A stretch of DNA of 64,000 nt from an uncultured Phycisphaerales bacterium (GTDB taxonomy: Bacteria > Planctomycetota > Phycisphaerae > Sedimentisphaerales > Anaerobacaceae): positions 1-64,000 of the forward strand of contig CALEZT010000215.1 of assembly GCA_937927975.1 (NCBI GenBank). The letters are read 5' to 3'. Made by a program: the position numbers and the translations under genes. The notes beneath the pieces are model-generated. The model saw nothing but the letters and a program-made list of their open reading frames with translations. It was not told the DNA's origin and made no database searches. Shown here piece after piece: positions 43,213 through 51,699 of this stretch. Positions within the stretch are counted from its first letter, which is position 1; every line of letters begins with the position of its first letter.

Positions 43213-45069
43213 TCAGCGAATCATCACGTCGAAGGGGATCATCATGACGACGCCCTCCCGGCCGATCAGGTCGACGCGCTGCAGGGCCTGTCGGACCACG
43301 CGGGCCCTGGCAGGTTCGGCACGTTGCAGCAGGCTCAGCACAGGAGCCAGCGTCGGATGACCGGCCAGCGGGCCGACGCAGCCGGACAGCGAGATATCCG
43401 TGGCCCGCTCGCCCTGACCCGAGGATTGCTCCAGCAGCTCGGTGATGACATCCTTGGGCTCGGGGATGACGCGAACCTCATAGTCGCGGACCGACACCTT
43501 CGCGGCGGCGTAGTCGATGGCGTCCTTAAGCCCGCCGAGACGGTCCACCAAGCCCAGGTCCAAAGCCTGTTTTCCGGTAAAAACCCGGCCCCCGGCCATT
43601 TCGTCGATCGGTTTCCGCAGCTTCGCGCCGCGGCCCTCTACGACGTGGCCCTTGAAGACCTCGTAGACCTTCTCCATGTAGCCTGCAAAGACCTTTCGCT
43701 GGCCGTCGTCGAACGGCCGGCCGCTGGAGAAGAGGTCGGCGTTGGCCCCGCGCTTGTGGCCGACCCAGTTGACGCCGAGCATGTCCCAGAGCCCCGTGGT
43801 GACGAGCTTGCCGCCGACGACGCCGATGGAGGCGGTGATCGTCGTCTCGTCGGCGAAGATGGCGTCGGCCCCGCAGGCGACGTAGTACCCGCCGCTGGCG
43901 GCCACGTCGCCCATGGAGACGATCAGGGGCTTCTTGCCCTGGACCAGGCGGGTGGCGTTCAGGATGACCTCGCTGGCCTCGGCGGAGCCGCCGGGCGAAT
44001 CGATCCGCATCACGACCGCCTTGACGGACGCGTCGTGGGCGGCCTTCTCCAGGGCCTTGCGAATGCTGCCGCCGTAGGCGCCCTCGACGGCGCCGAACAG
44101 ACTCCGCTGGCCGTAGCCGGGCAGGATCGTGCCGGTCACGTAGATGAGCCCGACCGCGTCCTTGTGCGACGTCTGAGGCGACTTGAACAACTCCGAAAGG
44201 ACAGAAAAGACGGCCAGGGGATTGGCGAAGTTGATCTGCGGGCCGGCCTGCTGGCCGTACCGGTTGTCGACCTTGGCGGAGGCGCCGACGTCCTGCTTCA
44301 TGCGGGCCAGGAACTCGTCTTTCGTCTCGACCGCGTCGATCAGGCCCTTCTCCATCGCCTGCTCGGCCAGGTACGGCCCGTGGTCCAGGAGCGAACGAAC
44401 CTGCTCCGGCGTCTTGCCCCGCGACTGCGCGATGAGCCCGACGAGCGAATCGTACCAACTGTCGTAGAGCCAGTTGAGGTTCTCCTCGGCGGGCTCACTG
44501 GGTCCGGTGCGGGTGAACATCTCCGCGGCGGATTTGTAGTCGCCCATGTGCAGGAAATCGCCTTGGACGCCGATCTTGTCCAGCAGGCCTTTGATGTAGA
44601 GCGACTCCCCATGGAAACCGATGAGCCACAGGGCCGATTGCGGCGCGACGCTCAGGCGGTCGCCTGCGCAGAGCAGCCCGTAGGCGAACGTGCTCATGCC
44701 GTCGGCGTGAACGTACACCTTCTTGCCTGCCTTCTGGACCCGCCCGATCGCGTCGCGGGTCTCCTGTAGTTGCCCGAAGCCCAGGGACATGCCGTCGAAG
44801 GTCAGGACCACGGCTTTGACCGCGTCGTCGCCGCCGGCCTTGTCCAGGCGCGCGACCAGTTCCCTCAACGAGGTCACTTGGCTGGCCAGCAGGCCAAACG
44901 GGTCTTCGACGGGCGATTCGGTCACCTCTCCGCCCAGGTGGAAATGGGCAATGACCGGAGACGCCGGCTTGATCACGGCGTCCTGCGCCGCCGCAAGACG
45001 GCCCGGCCCTCCAAACCCGACCACCGATCCGACGACCACCCACACAAACCACATCCGATACCGTCTCAT
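43213..45069 (-). CDS. sppA: Signal peptide peptidase SppA, two-domain type
   Basis: 618 residues from ATG 45069 (AGGAG 7 nt upstream), with an N-terminal signal anchor (MWFVWVVVGSVVGFGG). This is the long tandem-domain SppA. The general-base lysine is in GDYKSAAEMFTRTGPSEP of the first domain. The nucleophile serine is in GDVAASGGYYVACGAD of the second. It degrades cleaved signal peptides and other short membrane peptides, working on the outer face of the inner membrane. The last 60 residues (GCVGPLAGHPTLAPVLSLLQ) are extra. It is separated by 124 bp from the sulfur gene upstream. Confidence 0.92.
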   Translation of the reverse strand: MRRYRMWFVWVVVGSVVGFGGPGRLAAAQDAVIKPASPVIAHFHLGGEVTESPVEDPFGLLASQVTSLRELVARLDKAGGDDAVKAVVLTFDGMSLGFGQLQETRDAIGRVQKAGKKVYVHADGMSTFAYGLLCAGDRLSVAPQSALWLIGFHGESLYIKGLLDKIGVQGDFLHMGDYKSAAEMFTRTGPSEPAEENLNWLYDSWYDSLVGLIAQSRGKTPEQVRSLLDHGPYLAEQAMEKGLIDAVETKDEFLARMKQDVGASAKVDNRYGQQAGPQINFANPLAVFSVLSELFKSPQTSHKDAVGLIYVTGTILPGYGQRSLFGAVEGAYGGSIRKALEKAAHDASVKAVVMRIDSPGGSAEASEVILNATRLVQGKKPLIVSMGDVAASGGYYVACGADAIFADETTITASIGVVGGKLVTTGLWDMLGVNWVGHKRGANADLFSSGRPFDDGQRKVFAGYMEKVYEVFKGHVVEGRGAKLRKPIDEMAGGRVFTGKQALDLGLVDRLGGLKDAIDYAAAKVSVRDYEVRVIPEPKDVITELLEQSSGQGERATDISLSGCVGPLAGHPTLAPVLSLLQRAEPARARVVRQALQRVDLIGREGVVMMIPFDVMIR

Positions 45070-45193
45070 GATCGATCTCCTTTCCGCCGGTTCCGCTTCG
45101 AATACGTCGGCAAACGCATCGCTGCAATGTGCAATACGAACAACGGCAGCTCGCGCGCCCATATTGTAAAGGACGCACAGCGTGGGGAAAAGA

Positions 45194-47665
45194 TCAGCCG
45201 ATGAAGAGATTCACGTTGGCTGAACCTGCGCGGTCGAGATACATGGCGACGCCGCCCTCTTCGACGCCGTCGATCAACTCCTCGCGTTTGATGCCCATCA
45301 GCTCCATGGTCATGTTGCAGGCGACGAGTCGGACGCCGGCGCGTTTGGCGGCCTCGATCAATTCGGGCAACGACAGGACGTTCTTCTTTTTCATGATGCC
45401 CTTGATCATCGCGGTCCCCATGCCGGCCATGTTCATCTTGGACAGGACCGTTTTCTCGGCGCCGCGGGGCATCATCCAGCCGAACATCCGCTCGATGAAG
45501 GTCTTCTGGACAGGCACCGCCCGATTTTGCCGGAGCAGGTTCAGGCCCCAGAACGTGAAGAACATCGTCACGTCGCTGCCCATCGCGGCCGCGCCGTTGG
45601 CGATGATGAAGGAGGCCATGGCCTTATCGAAGCAGTCGCTGAAGACGACGAGGGTCTTGTGGTTCGAGGTTGCGCCTGGGGTGGACAACTGGACAGGCTG
45701 GCCTTTCTCGACCACGGCATGAAGGATTCCCTTGCTGAGTTTCTTGTCGCAGATTCGTGCGCCGGTCGTGTGGCACCAGCCGTCCAGATCCGAGGCGAAG
45801 GCGGGATCGGATACGGAGATCCGAACCGCCTGTCCCGGCTGGATCCGGTCCATCGCCTGCTTGAGCTGCATGATCGGGCCGGGGCACTGAAGACCACAGG
45901 CGTCGATCTCTTTGACGATCTGAGGCGCGCCGCCGCCGGCAGGCGGAGGCTCTAAGCCACTTTCCGCGGAGTCCTGTTTGACTTCTCGCTTGGCCGCAGC
46001 GGCGCCGGAGGCCCGGCCCACAGTGTGGCAGTAGGTCTTGTATCCGCCCGACAGATTCCGGCAGGCGAAGCCGTTCTGCGCGAGAGTGCGGCAAGCGAGG
46101 TAGCCCCGCAGGCCGACCTCGCAGAAGGCCAGGATTTCCTTGTCCTTGGGCAGTTCGCCCAGCCGCTTGCGCAACTCGTCGAGCGGGATATGCTTGGCGC
46201 CGGGGATCGTGCCCTTCTGCACCTCCGGCATGGTCCGAACGTCCAGGAGCATCTGATTGGGCCCGGGATTGGCCGCGTCGGCCGCGTGGCAGATCGACGC
46301 CTCTTTGCGTAGCAGATTGGCGGCGGCGAACCCTGCGTAGTTGACCGCATCCTTGGCCGATCCGAACGGCGGAGCATAGGAAAGCTCCAGTTCTTCCAGG
46401 TCGTACACGGTCATGCCCGCTCGAATGGCGACAGCCAGGACGTCGATCCGCTTGTCCACGCCGTCGGCCCCGACGCATTGCGCGCCGAGGATCTTGCCGC
46501 TGGCGGGATCGAAGAGCAGCTTAAGGCTCATCTGCATTGCGCCGGGGTAGTAACCGGCGTGGCTGGCCGGGTGGATGTACACCTTCTCGTAGACCCGCCC
46601 CGCTCTCTTGAGGGCCTTTTCGCTCATGCCGGTCATGCCGATGGCCAGGTCGAAGACCTTGCAGATCGCGGTGCCCTGGGTCTTGTCGTAGGCCGCGTCG
46701 CCGCCGAGGGCGTTGATCGCCGCGATGCGACCCTGGCGATTGGCCGGACCCGCCAGCGGGATCACCGTCGCAAAACCGCCCACGAAATCCTGGACTTCGA
46801 CCGCGTCGCCCACCGCGTAGATGCTCGGGTCTGAAGTCCGCATGTGGTCGTCCACGACGATACCCTTGCGCTGCCCGATGGTCAACCCCGCTTCGACCGC
46901 GAGTTTCACCTCGGGTCGGACTCCGACCGCCAGGATGACCAGGTCGCAGGGGATCGCCCGACCGCTGCTGAGCAGCGCCTCCGGCCGCCCGTCGCGGTCC
47001 CGGATCGTGGTGACGCTGGCGCCGAGGTTCAGGTCCACGCCCTGGAGCGTCAGATGCTCGTGCAGCGGCGCGGCCATCTCGGGATCGGCCGGCCCCATCA
47101 CCTGAGGTTCGAGCTCCACCAGCGACACCGCCAGGCCGCGATGCCGCAGGACCTCGGCCATCTCCAGGCCGATGTACCCGCCTCCGACCACGACGGCCGC
47201 CTGGTTGGCGCGGGCATCCACAACCGCCTTGATCGCGTCCATGTCCGCCAGATTGCGAAGCGTGAACACCCGCTTATGATCGGCCCCCGGGATCGGCGGG
47301 CGAACCGGCTCGGCGCCGGGGCTCAGGATCAGGACGTCGTAGGGCTGCTCGTACTGGCGATCCTTGGCCTTGTCGTGGACCACGGCGACCTTCTTGGCCC
47401 GATCGATGCGAAGGACCTCGCTGTGCGTGCGGACGTCGATGGCGAACCGCTTCCGCATCGCCTGGGGGCTCTGGACCAGGAGTCGGTCTCGGTCCTGAAT
47501 GATCCCGCCCACGTGGTACGGGAGGCCGCAGTTGGCGAAGGAGATGTCGCTTCCTCGCTCGAATAGAACGATCTCGGCGTCTTCACTGATCCGCCGGGCC
47601 TTGGCCGCCGCGGACGCCCCACCTGCCACCCCACCCACGATCACGATACATTTGCTTTGAGCCAT
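45194..47665 (-). CDS. Four-module sulfur-transfer protein: CoA-disulfide reductase, rhodanese, TusA and DsrE
   Basis: 823 residues from ATG 47665 (AGGA 7 nt upstream; the TTG two codons earlier is not needed). Residues about 5-450 form an FAD/NAD(P)H disulfide reductase (IVIVGGVAGGASAAAKARR, redox Cys in FANCGLPYHVGG, YAVGDAVEV). A rhodanese (about 465-550) has active Cys in FCEVGLRGYLAC. A TusA/SirA domain follows (about 588-660, DACGLQCPGPIMQLKQAMD), then a DsrE-like domain (about 670-823, FFTFWGLNLLRQ, ACNMTMELMGIKREEL). Each domain carries a candidate sulfane-sulfur cysteine, so sulfur could be relayed within one chain. It follows a NifX-like gene and lies near nifS/nifU. The reaction, probably persulfide or CoA-persulfide reduction and transfer, is inferred from the families. 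Confidence 0.93.
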   Translation of the reverse strand: MAQSKCIVIVGGVAGGASAAAKARRISEDAEIVLFERGSDISFANCGLPYHVGGIIQDRDRLLVQSPQAMRKRFAIDVRTHSEVLRIDRAKKVAVVHDKAKDRQYEQPYDVLILSPGAEPVRPPIPGADHKRVFTLRNLADMDAIKAVVDARANQAAVVVGGGYIGLEMAEVLRHRGLAVSLVELEPQVMGPADPEMAAPLHEHLTLQGVDLNLGASVTTIRDRDGRPEALLSSGRAIPCDLVILAVGVRPEVKLAVEAGLTIGQRKGIVVDDHMRTSDPSIYAVGDAVEVQDFVGGFATVIPLAGPANRQGRIAAINALGGDAAYDKTQGTAICKVFDLAIGMTGMSEKALKRAGRVYEKVYIHPASHAGYYPGAMQMSLKLLFDPASGKILGAQCVGADGVDKRIDVLAVAIRAGMTVYDLEELELSYAPPFGSAKDAVNYAGFAAANLLRKEASICHAADAANPGPNQMLLDVRTMPEVQKGTIPGAKHIPLDELRKRLGELPKDKEILAFCEVGLRGYLACRTLAQNGFACRNLSGGYKTYCHTVGRASGAAAAKREVKQDSAESGLEPPPAGGGAPQIVKEIDACGLQCPGPIMQLKQAMDRIQPGQAVRISVSDPAFASDLDGWCHTTGARICDKKLSKGILHAVVEKGQPVQLSTPGATSNHKTLVVFSDCFDKAMASFIIANGAAAMGSDVTMFFTFWGLNLLRQNRAVPVQKTFIERMFGWMMPRGAEKTVLSKMNMAGMGTAMIKGIMKKKNVLSLPELIEAAKRAGVRLVACNMTMELMGIKREELIDGVEEGGVAMYLDRAGSANVNLFIG

Positions 47666-47767
47666 ACCCAAATCCTATTCGCACAGGGAATCACCGATGC
47701 TCCAACGTCTGGACGGTACGTGCTGTACTACTCTGCGTCCAGAGTTCGGGTTCAGACTCTCGCAGGC

Positions 47768-48160
47768 TCAATGTCCGTGCGAGTGGGCGCAGCCCCCGCC
47801 CTCGGCGTGTCCTCCGCAGGTCCCCTGCCCGACAATCTCCCGCAACTGGCCGCTCTGGAGCAGCGTCAGCGCGTCGGCCACCGTCCCGCCGGACGACTGA
47901 AACACCCGGATCCCGGCGTGGCGAAGTCCGTTGACAGCCCCTGCTCCGATCCCGCCGACCACGATCACGTCGGGCATGGCGCCCGCCAGGGCCTTCATCG
48001 GACTGCACTGGCCATGCTCGTGGGTCTGATCGGCGTTGCCCAGAGCCTCGACCGACATCGTCTCGGAATCCACCAGCACGAAGACCGGCGCAAACCCGAA
48101 ATGACCGTACACCTCGCTGTCCAAACCACGATCCTCAGCGACAGGAATAGCGACTTTCAT
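47768..48160 (-). CDS. NifX/NifB-type dinitrogenase iron-molybdenum cofactor-binding protein
   Basis: 130 residues from ATG 48160, with AAAGGAG 10 nt upstream. The fold is clear: MKVAIPVAEDRGLDSEVYGH then FGFAPVFVLVD, and MPDVIVVGGIGAGAVNGLRH. The C-terminal end is Gly/Cys/His-rich (GTCGGHAEGGGCAHSHGH), a likely metal-binding tail. Small proteins of this group carry Fe-S or FeMo precursors, and many are found outside nitrogen fixation. No nif structural genes are here, so a general metal or Fe-S carrier role is more likely. It has its own promoter and precedes the sulfur-transfer gene by 102 bp. Confidence 0.88.
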   Translation of the reverse strand: MKVAIPVAEDRGLDSEVYGHFGFAPVFVLVDSETMSVEALGNADQTHEHGQCSPMKALAGAMPDVIVVGGIGAGAVNGLRHAGIRVFQSSGGTVADALTLLQSGQLREIVGQGTCGGHAEGGGCAHSHGH

Positions 48161-48214
48161 AGCTTGCGTTCTCCTTTCAATATGACAAGCGATACCTTCC
48201 GGCAAACAATTCTG

Positions 48215-48243
48215 AGCATATGCCCAAAACAGAGGGCTGTCAA
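48215..48243 (-). promoter_or_regulatory. Promoter of the NifX-like gene
   Basis: On the minus strand, TTGACA (48243-48238) and TATGCT (48220-48215) are 17 bp apart. The predicted start near 48208 gives a leader of about 48 nt. It separates this gene and the sulfur-transfer gene from the nifS operon upstream. Confidence 0.7.
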
Positions 48244-48310
48244 GGCTACATTGCACCTTTCTCGACAGAGGGAAACCTGCCTCGTGAAGAAACCGCGTAG
48301 CCGATCGACA

Positions 48311-48336
48311 AAGGGCAGGCTCGCAGGCCTGCCCTT
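48311..48336 (-). terminator. Terminator-like hairpin after nifS
   Basis: AAGGGCAGGC at 48311-48320 and GCCTGCCCTT at 48327-48336 form a perfect 10-bp stem with a 6-nt loop. On the minus strand it is followed by TGTCG, so the T run is poor. Its place between nifS and the next promoter fits a transcript end. Confidence 0.65.
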
Positions 48337-48366
48337 GCACGTTCCGTGATGTCCGTCAAGTCCGCG

Positions 48367-49539
48367 TCACCGTCCGGCGGCGGCGCCCTGGACGAAGGGC
48401 GAGAGCTCGCGAAGGCGTTTGATGATCTGGGGCATCTTGTCGATGGTGAAATCGACTTCTTCCTGCGTGTTGTACCGGCTGAGACTGAAGCGAATCGAGC
48501 CGTGGGCCGCGGTGAACGGCACGCCCATCGCGCGGAGCACGTGCGAGGGCTCCAGCGAGCCGGAGGTGCAGGCCGAACCGCTGCTGGCGCAGATGCCGAA
48601 GCGGTCGAGCAACAGCAGGATCGCTTCGCCTTCGATGTACTCGAAACTGATGTTGGTCGTGTTGGGGAGCCGGGATTCGGTGTCGCCGTTGACCCGGCTG
48701 TCGGGACAGGCCTTGAGGATCGAGGTTTCGAGCCGGTCGCGCAGGGCCTTGACGCGGGTGTTCTCGTCCTCCATGTGCGAGAAAGCCAGTTCGCAGGCCT
48801 TGCCCAGGCCGATGATGCCCGGGACATTCTCGGTGCCGGCGCGACGGCCGCCCTCCTGGTGCCCGCCCAACAGGAAGGGGGAGATCCGCGTGCCGCGTTT
48901 GACGTAGAGCACGCCAACGCCTTTGGGAGCGTGCAGCTTGTGTCCCGAGAGGCTCAGCAGGTTGATGCGGCTCCTGGCGAGATTCAGCGGCATCTTGCCG
49001 ACGATCTGGACCGCGTCGGTGTGGAAGACTACGCCCCGGCTGGTGACCCTCTCTGCGATCTGATCGATGGGGAAAATGACGCCCGTTTCGTTGTTGGCGT
49101 ACATGATGGTGACCAGAGCGGTGTCGTCGTCGAGGTGGTGCTCCAGTTCGCTCAAGTCCAGGCGTCCGAGCTTGTCGACGCTCAGCTCGATCACGGTGTA
49201 CCCGCGGCTCTCCAAATCCCGGCAGACGGTCAGGACCGCGGGATGCTCGACCCGCGTGGTGATCACCTTGCGCCGGTGCGGGACGGCCGACAGGGTCCCG
49301 AGGATCGCGGTGCTGTCGCTCTCGGTGCCGCAACTGGTGAAGATGATCTCGCTCGGATCGCAGCCGAGCAGGCGGGCGACGCTCTCACGGGCCTCGCGGA
49401 CCTTGATGCCGACCTGGCCGCCGAAGGTGTGCATGCTCGACGGGTTGCCGTAGAGACTCCGGAAGTACGGCTCCATGGCCTGGTAGACCTCGTCGGCGAC
49501 CTGCGTCGTGGCGTTGTTGTCGAAGTAAATGGTCTTCAT
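48367..49539 (-). CDS. nifS: Cysteine desulfurase, NifS/IscS family
   Basis: 390 residues, with AGGGG 7 nt ahead of ATG 49539. PLP-binding Lys is in LSLSGHKLHAPKGVGV (about residue 201). The sulfur-accepting Cys is in FGICASSGSACTSGS (about residue 325), the extended loop of class I enzymes. It releases sulfur from cysteine as an enzyme-bound persulfide and passes it to the NifU scaffold encoded just upstream. The intergenic space to nifU is occupied by an AT-rich palindromic repeat, which may uncouple the two. Confidence 0.95.
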   Translation of the reverse strand: MKTIYFDNNATTQVADEVYQAMEPYFRSLYGNPSSMHTFGGQVGIKVREARESVARLLGCDPSEIIFTSCGTESDSTAILGTLSAVPHRRKVITTRVEHPAVLTVCRDLESRGYTVIELSVDKLGRLDLSELEHHLDDDTALVTIMYANNETGVIFPIDQIAERVTSRGVVFHTDAVQIVGKMPLNLARSRINLLSLSGHKLHAPKGVGVLYVKRGTRISPFLLGGHQEGGRRAGTENVPGIIGLGKACELAFSHMEDENTRVKALRDRLETSILKACPDSRVNGDTESRLPNTTNISFEYIEGEAILLLLDRFGICASSGSACTSGSLEPSHVLRAMGVPFTAAHGSIRFSLSRYNTQEEVDFTIDKMPQIIKRLRELSPFVQGAAAGR

Positions 49540-49556
49540 TAGCTATCCCCTGCGAG

Positions 49557-49720
49557 GAAGAAAATCCGAAATCCGAAGCTCGAAATCCGAAACAAACTCA
49601 AATGACCAAAGCTCGAATGTCAAAAACGACCCATCCGACAGGCGACAGCGTTTCGGTCATTTGGATTTCGGTCCTTTGGATTTGTTTCGGATTTCGGATT
49701 TCGATATTCGAATTTCGGTT
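49557..49720. repeat. Imperfect palindromic AT-rich repeat, copy 2
   Basis: The left arm has AAATCCGAAGCTCGAAATCC and CAAATGACCAAAGCTCGAAT. The right arm has the complementary GGATTTGTTTCGGATTTCGG series. It fills the gap between nifU and nifS up to the nifU stop codon, and it matches copy 1 at 19637-19797 in opposite orientation. Confidence 0.8.
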
Positions 49721-50608
49721 CTATCCTTTGTGTTCGTGCTGCGCCTCCGACGACTCCTTGTCCTCGACGACGACCAGATCCTCGGAGACGAACTCGCGGA
49801 GCTTGGCTTCCACCACGTCTCTCATCGTGAACTCGCTGATCTTGCATTGCGCGCACATGCCTCGGAAGGCGATGAGCACTCTGTCGCCCTCGACGTCGAT
49901 CAGCTCGATGTTGCCTCCGTGAGCTCGCAGCGCGGGGCGGACCTGCTCGTTGATCGTCTGCTGGATGAGCTGGATCTTCTGGATCGTCGTGAGTTTCTTG
50001 CCCTTCTGCGACTGCGGGGGCATCTTCGCCTTGACCTGGTCGCCCTGGACGGCCAGGATGATCTTCTCGATCTCGCCCTTGCAGCCACCGCAGCCGCCGC
50101 CGGCCTTGCAGTAGTTGGTCACCTGCTCGACCGTGGTCAGGCCGTTGTCACGAATCACCCGCTCGATCTCCTTGTCGGTGACTCCGAAACAGGTGCAGAC
50201 GATCTTCTCGCCGTGGTTGTGCTCGTGAGGGGTCGCCGCCTGGCCGCGATAGTTGGCGATCGCAGCCTCCAGGGCCTCCTGGCCCATGACCGAACAATGC
50301 ATCTTCTGCTCGGGCAGGCCGCCCAGATGCTCGGCAATCTCCCGGTTGGTCACCTTCATCGCCTCTTCGAGCGTCTTGCCCTTGATCAGCTCGGTCAGGA
50401 CGGAGGAACTGGCGATCGCACTGGCGCAGCCGAACGTCTTGAACTTGGCGTCGACGATGCGTCCCTGCTTGTCCAGCTTGAACGTCAGTTTCAGGGCGTC
50501 GCCGCAGGCGAGCGAGCCGACCTCGCCCACGCCGTCGGGGTTCTCCACTTCGCCCACGTTTCGCGGGTTGAGGAAGTGGTCCATGACTTTGTCGGTGTAT
50601 TCCCACAT
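49721..50608 (-). CDS. nifU: NifU Fe-S scaffold protein, three-domain type
   Basis: 295 residues from ATG 50608; the open frame extends upstream through nadA only by chance. The N-terminal IscU-like domain has Cys at 35, 61 and 105 (SLACGDAL, TFGCASA, KMHCSVM). A central [2Fe-2S] domain has CTCFGV and KAGGGCGGCKGEI. The C-terminal Nfu domain has GMCAQCKISEF. This is the full NifU architecture, usual for anaerobes even without nitrogenase. It takes sulfur from NifS and builds clusters for clients such as NadA, encoded immediately upstream. The start is not preceded by an ideal ribosome binding site (AAGGA at 12 nt). Confidence 0.95.
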   Translation of the reverse strand: MWEYTDKVMDHFLNPRNVGEVENPDGVGEVGSLACGDALKLTFKLDKQGRIVDAKFKTFGCASAIASSSVLTELIKGKTLEEAMKVTNREIAEHLGGLPEQKMHCSVMGQEALEAAIANYRGQAATPHEHNHGEKIVCTCFGVTDKEIERVIRDNGLTTVEQVTNYCKAGGGCGGCKGEIEKIILAVQGDQVKAKMPPQSQKGKKLTTIQKIQLIQQTINEQVRPALRAHGGNIELIDVEGDRVLIAFRGMCAQCKISEFTMRDVVEAKLREFVSEDLVVVEDKESSEAQHEHKG

Positions 50609-50727
50609 GATCGTGCTTTGTCCTTCGAATCGTTGTTGTTGGTCTTCTGAATTACTACGCCTTCGCGCGATGGCCGGTTTCCCGGGGAGAGGACCGATGG
50701 GACGGACAGGACTCCGTCCTCGCGACG

Positions 50728-51657
50728 TCAACTCCCCGGTCGGATCTCCACCATTCGCTGGAGGGACTTGGCCGCCTTGAGGCGGATTTCCTCGGGCACT
50801 TCGATCTGGTATTGCAGGTTCGTCAACGAGGCCAGGACCTTCTCCAGCGTGATCTTCTTCATGTTCGGGCACACGCCCCGCACGCCGGCGGGGATGAATT
50901 CCGCGTCCGGCCGGGCCTTCTTCAGCGGGTGGATCATGCCGATTTCGGTGGCCACGATGAAGCGTTTGGCCGGATTTTCCCGGACGAATCTGATCATCTG
51001 GCCGGTGCTCAGCAGCGCGTCGGCCAGGTCCTTCACAGGCTCCGAGCACTCGGGATGCGCGATAACGACCGCGTCGGGATGCTGCTCTTTGGCCCTGTGG
51101 ATGTCGTCCTCCGAGATCAGCACGTGCGTCGTGCAGTAGCCCGGCCACAGGATCAAGCTCCGCTGCGCCTGCTGCTCGACGAAGCGGCCCAGGTGCTGAT
51201 CGGGCACGAAGATGACCCGCCTGTCGCGAGGCAGCGACTGCACGACCGCGACCGCGTTGGCGCTGGTGCAGCAGTAATCGCTTTCGGCCTTCACCTCCGC
51301 GGTGCTGTTGACATAGCAGACGACCAGGGCGTCGGGGTGTTTGGCCTTGAGGTCCCGCAACTCGTCGGCGGTGATCATGTCGGCCATCGGGCAGCCCGCC
51401 CGCGGGTCCGGCAGCAGGACCATCTTGTTCGGACACAGCACCTTGGCGGTCTCGGCCATGAAGCGAACGCCGCAGAACACGATCGTCTCGGCGTCCGTCT
51501 TCGACGCCTGGATGCTCAGACCCAGGGAATCTCCGCAGAAATCCGCCAGATCCTGGATCTCAGGCGACTGATAGTTATGCGCCAGGATGACGGCCCGTCG
51601 TTGGGCCTTCAGTTCCCGTATGTCTTCGAACAGCTTCTGATCCAACGGTCTCTCCAA
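50728..51657 (-). CDS. nadA: Quinolinate synthase A
   Basis: 309 residues, the usual length. Signatures: VILAHNYQSPEIQDLADFCG, the cysteine ligand in KVLCPNKMVLLPD, HPECSEPVKDLAD, and GVRGVCPNMKKITLEK, which carries another cluster ligand. NadA condenses iminoaspartate with dihydroxyacetone phosphate to quinolinate in NAD synthesis and needs a [4Fe-4S] cluster. nadB and nadC are not present here; the gene rides instead in the Fe-S/cysteine operon, so cluster supply may control NAD synthesis. Confidence 0.96.
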   Translation of the reverse strand: MERPLDQKLFEDIRELKAQRRAVILAHNYQSPEIQDLADFCGDSLGLSIQASKTDAETIVFCGVRFMAETAKVLCPNKMVLLPDPRAGCPMADMITADELRDLKAKHPDALVVCYVNSTAEVKAESDYCCTSANAVAVVQSLPRDRRVIFVPDQHLGRFVEQQAQRSLILWPGYCTTHVLISEDDIHRAKEQHPDAVVIAHPECSEPVKDLADALLSTGQMIRFVRENPAKRFIVATEIGMIHPLKKARPDAEFIPAGVRGVCPNMKKITLEKVLASLTNLQYQIEVPEEIRLKAAKSLQRMVEIRPGS

Positions 51658-51699
51658 TGCTTCAACGAATGCGGGAGATACGAACTCCCCCCTGCGTGC

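Noticed and set aside
50609..51436. Upstream extension of nifU into nadA
   Set aside because: The frame is open by chance through nadA; NifU begins at the canonical start and nadA is plainly coded in another frame.
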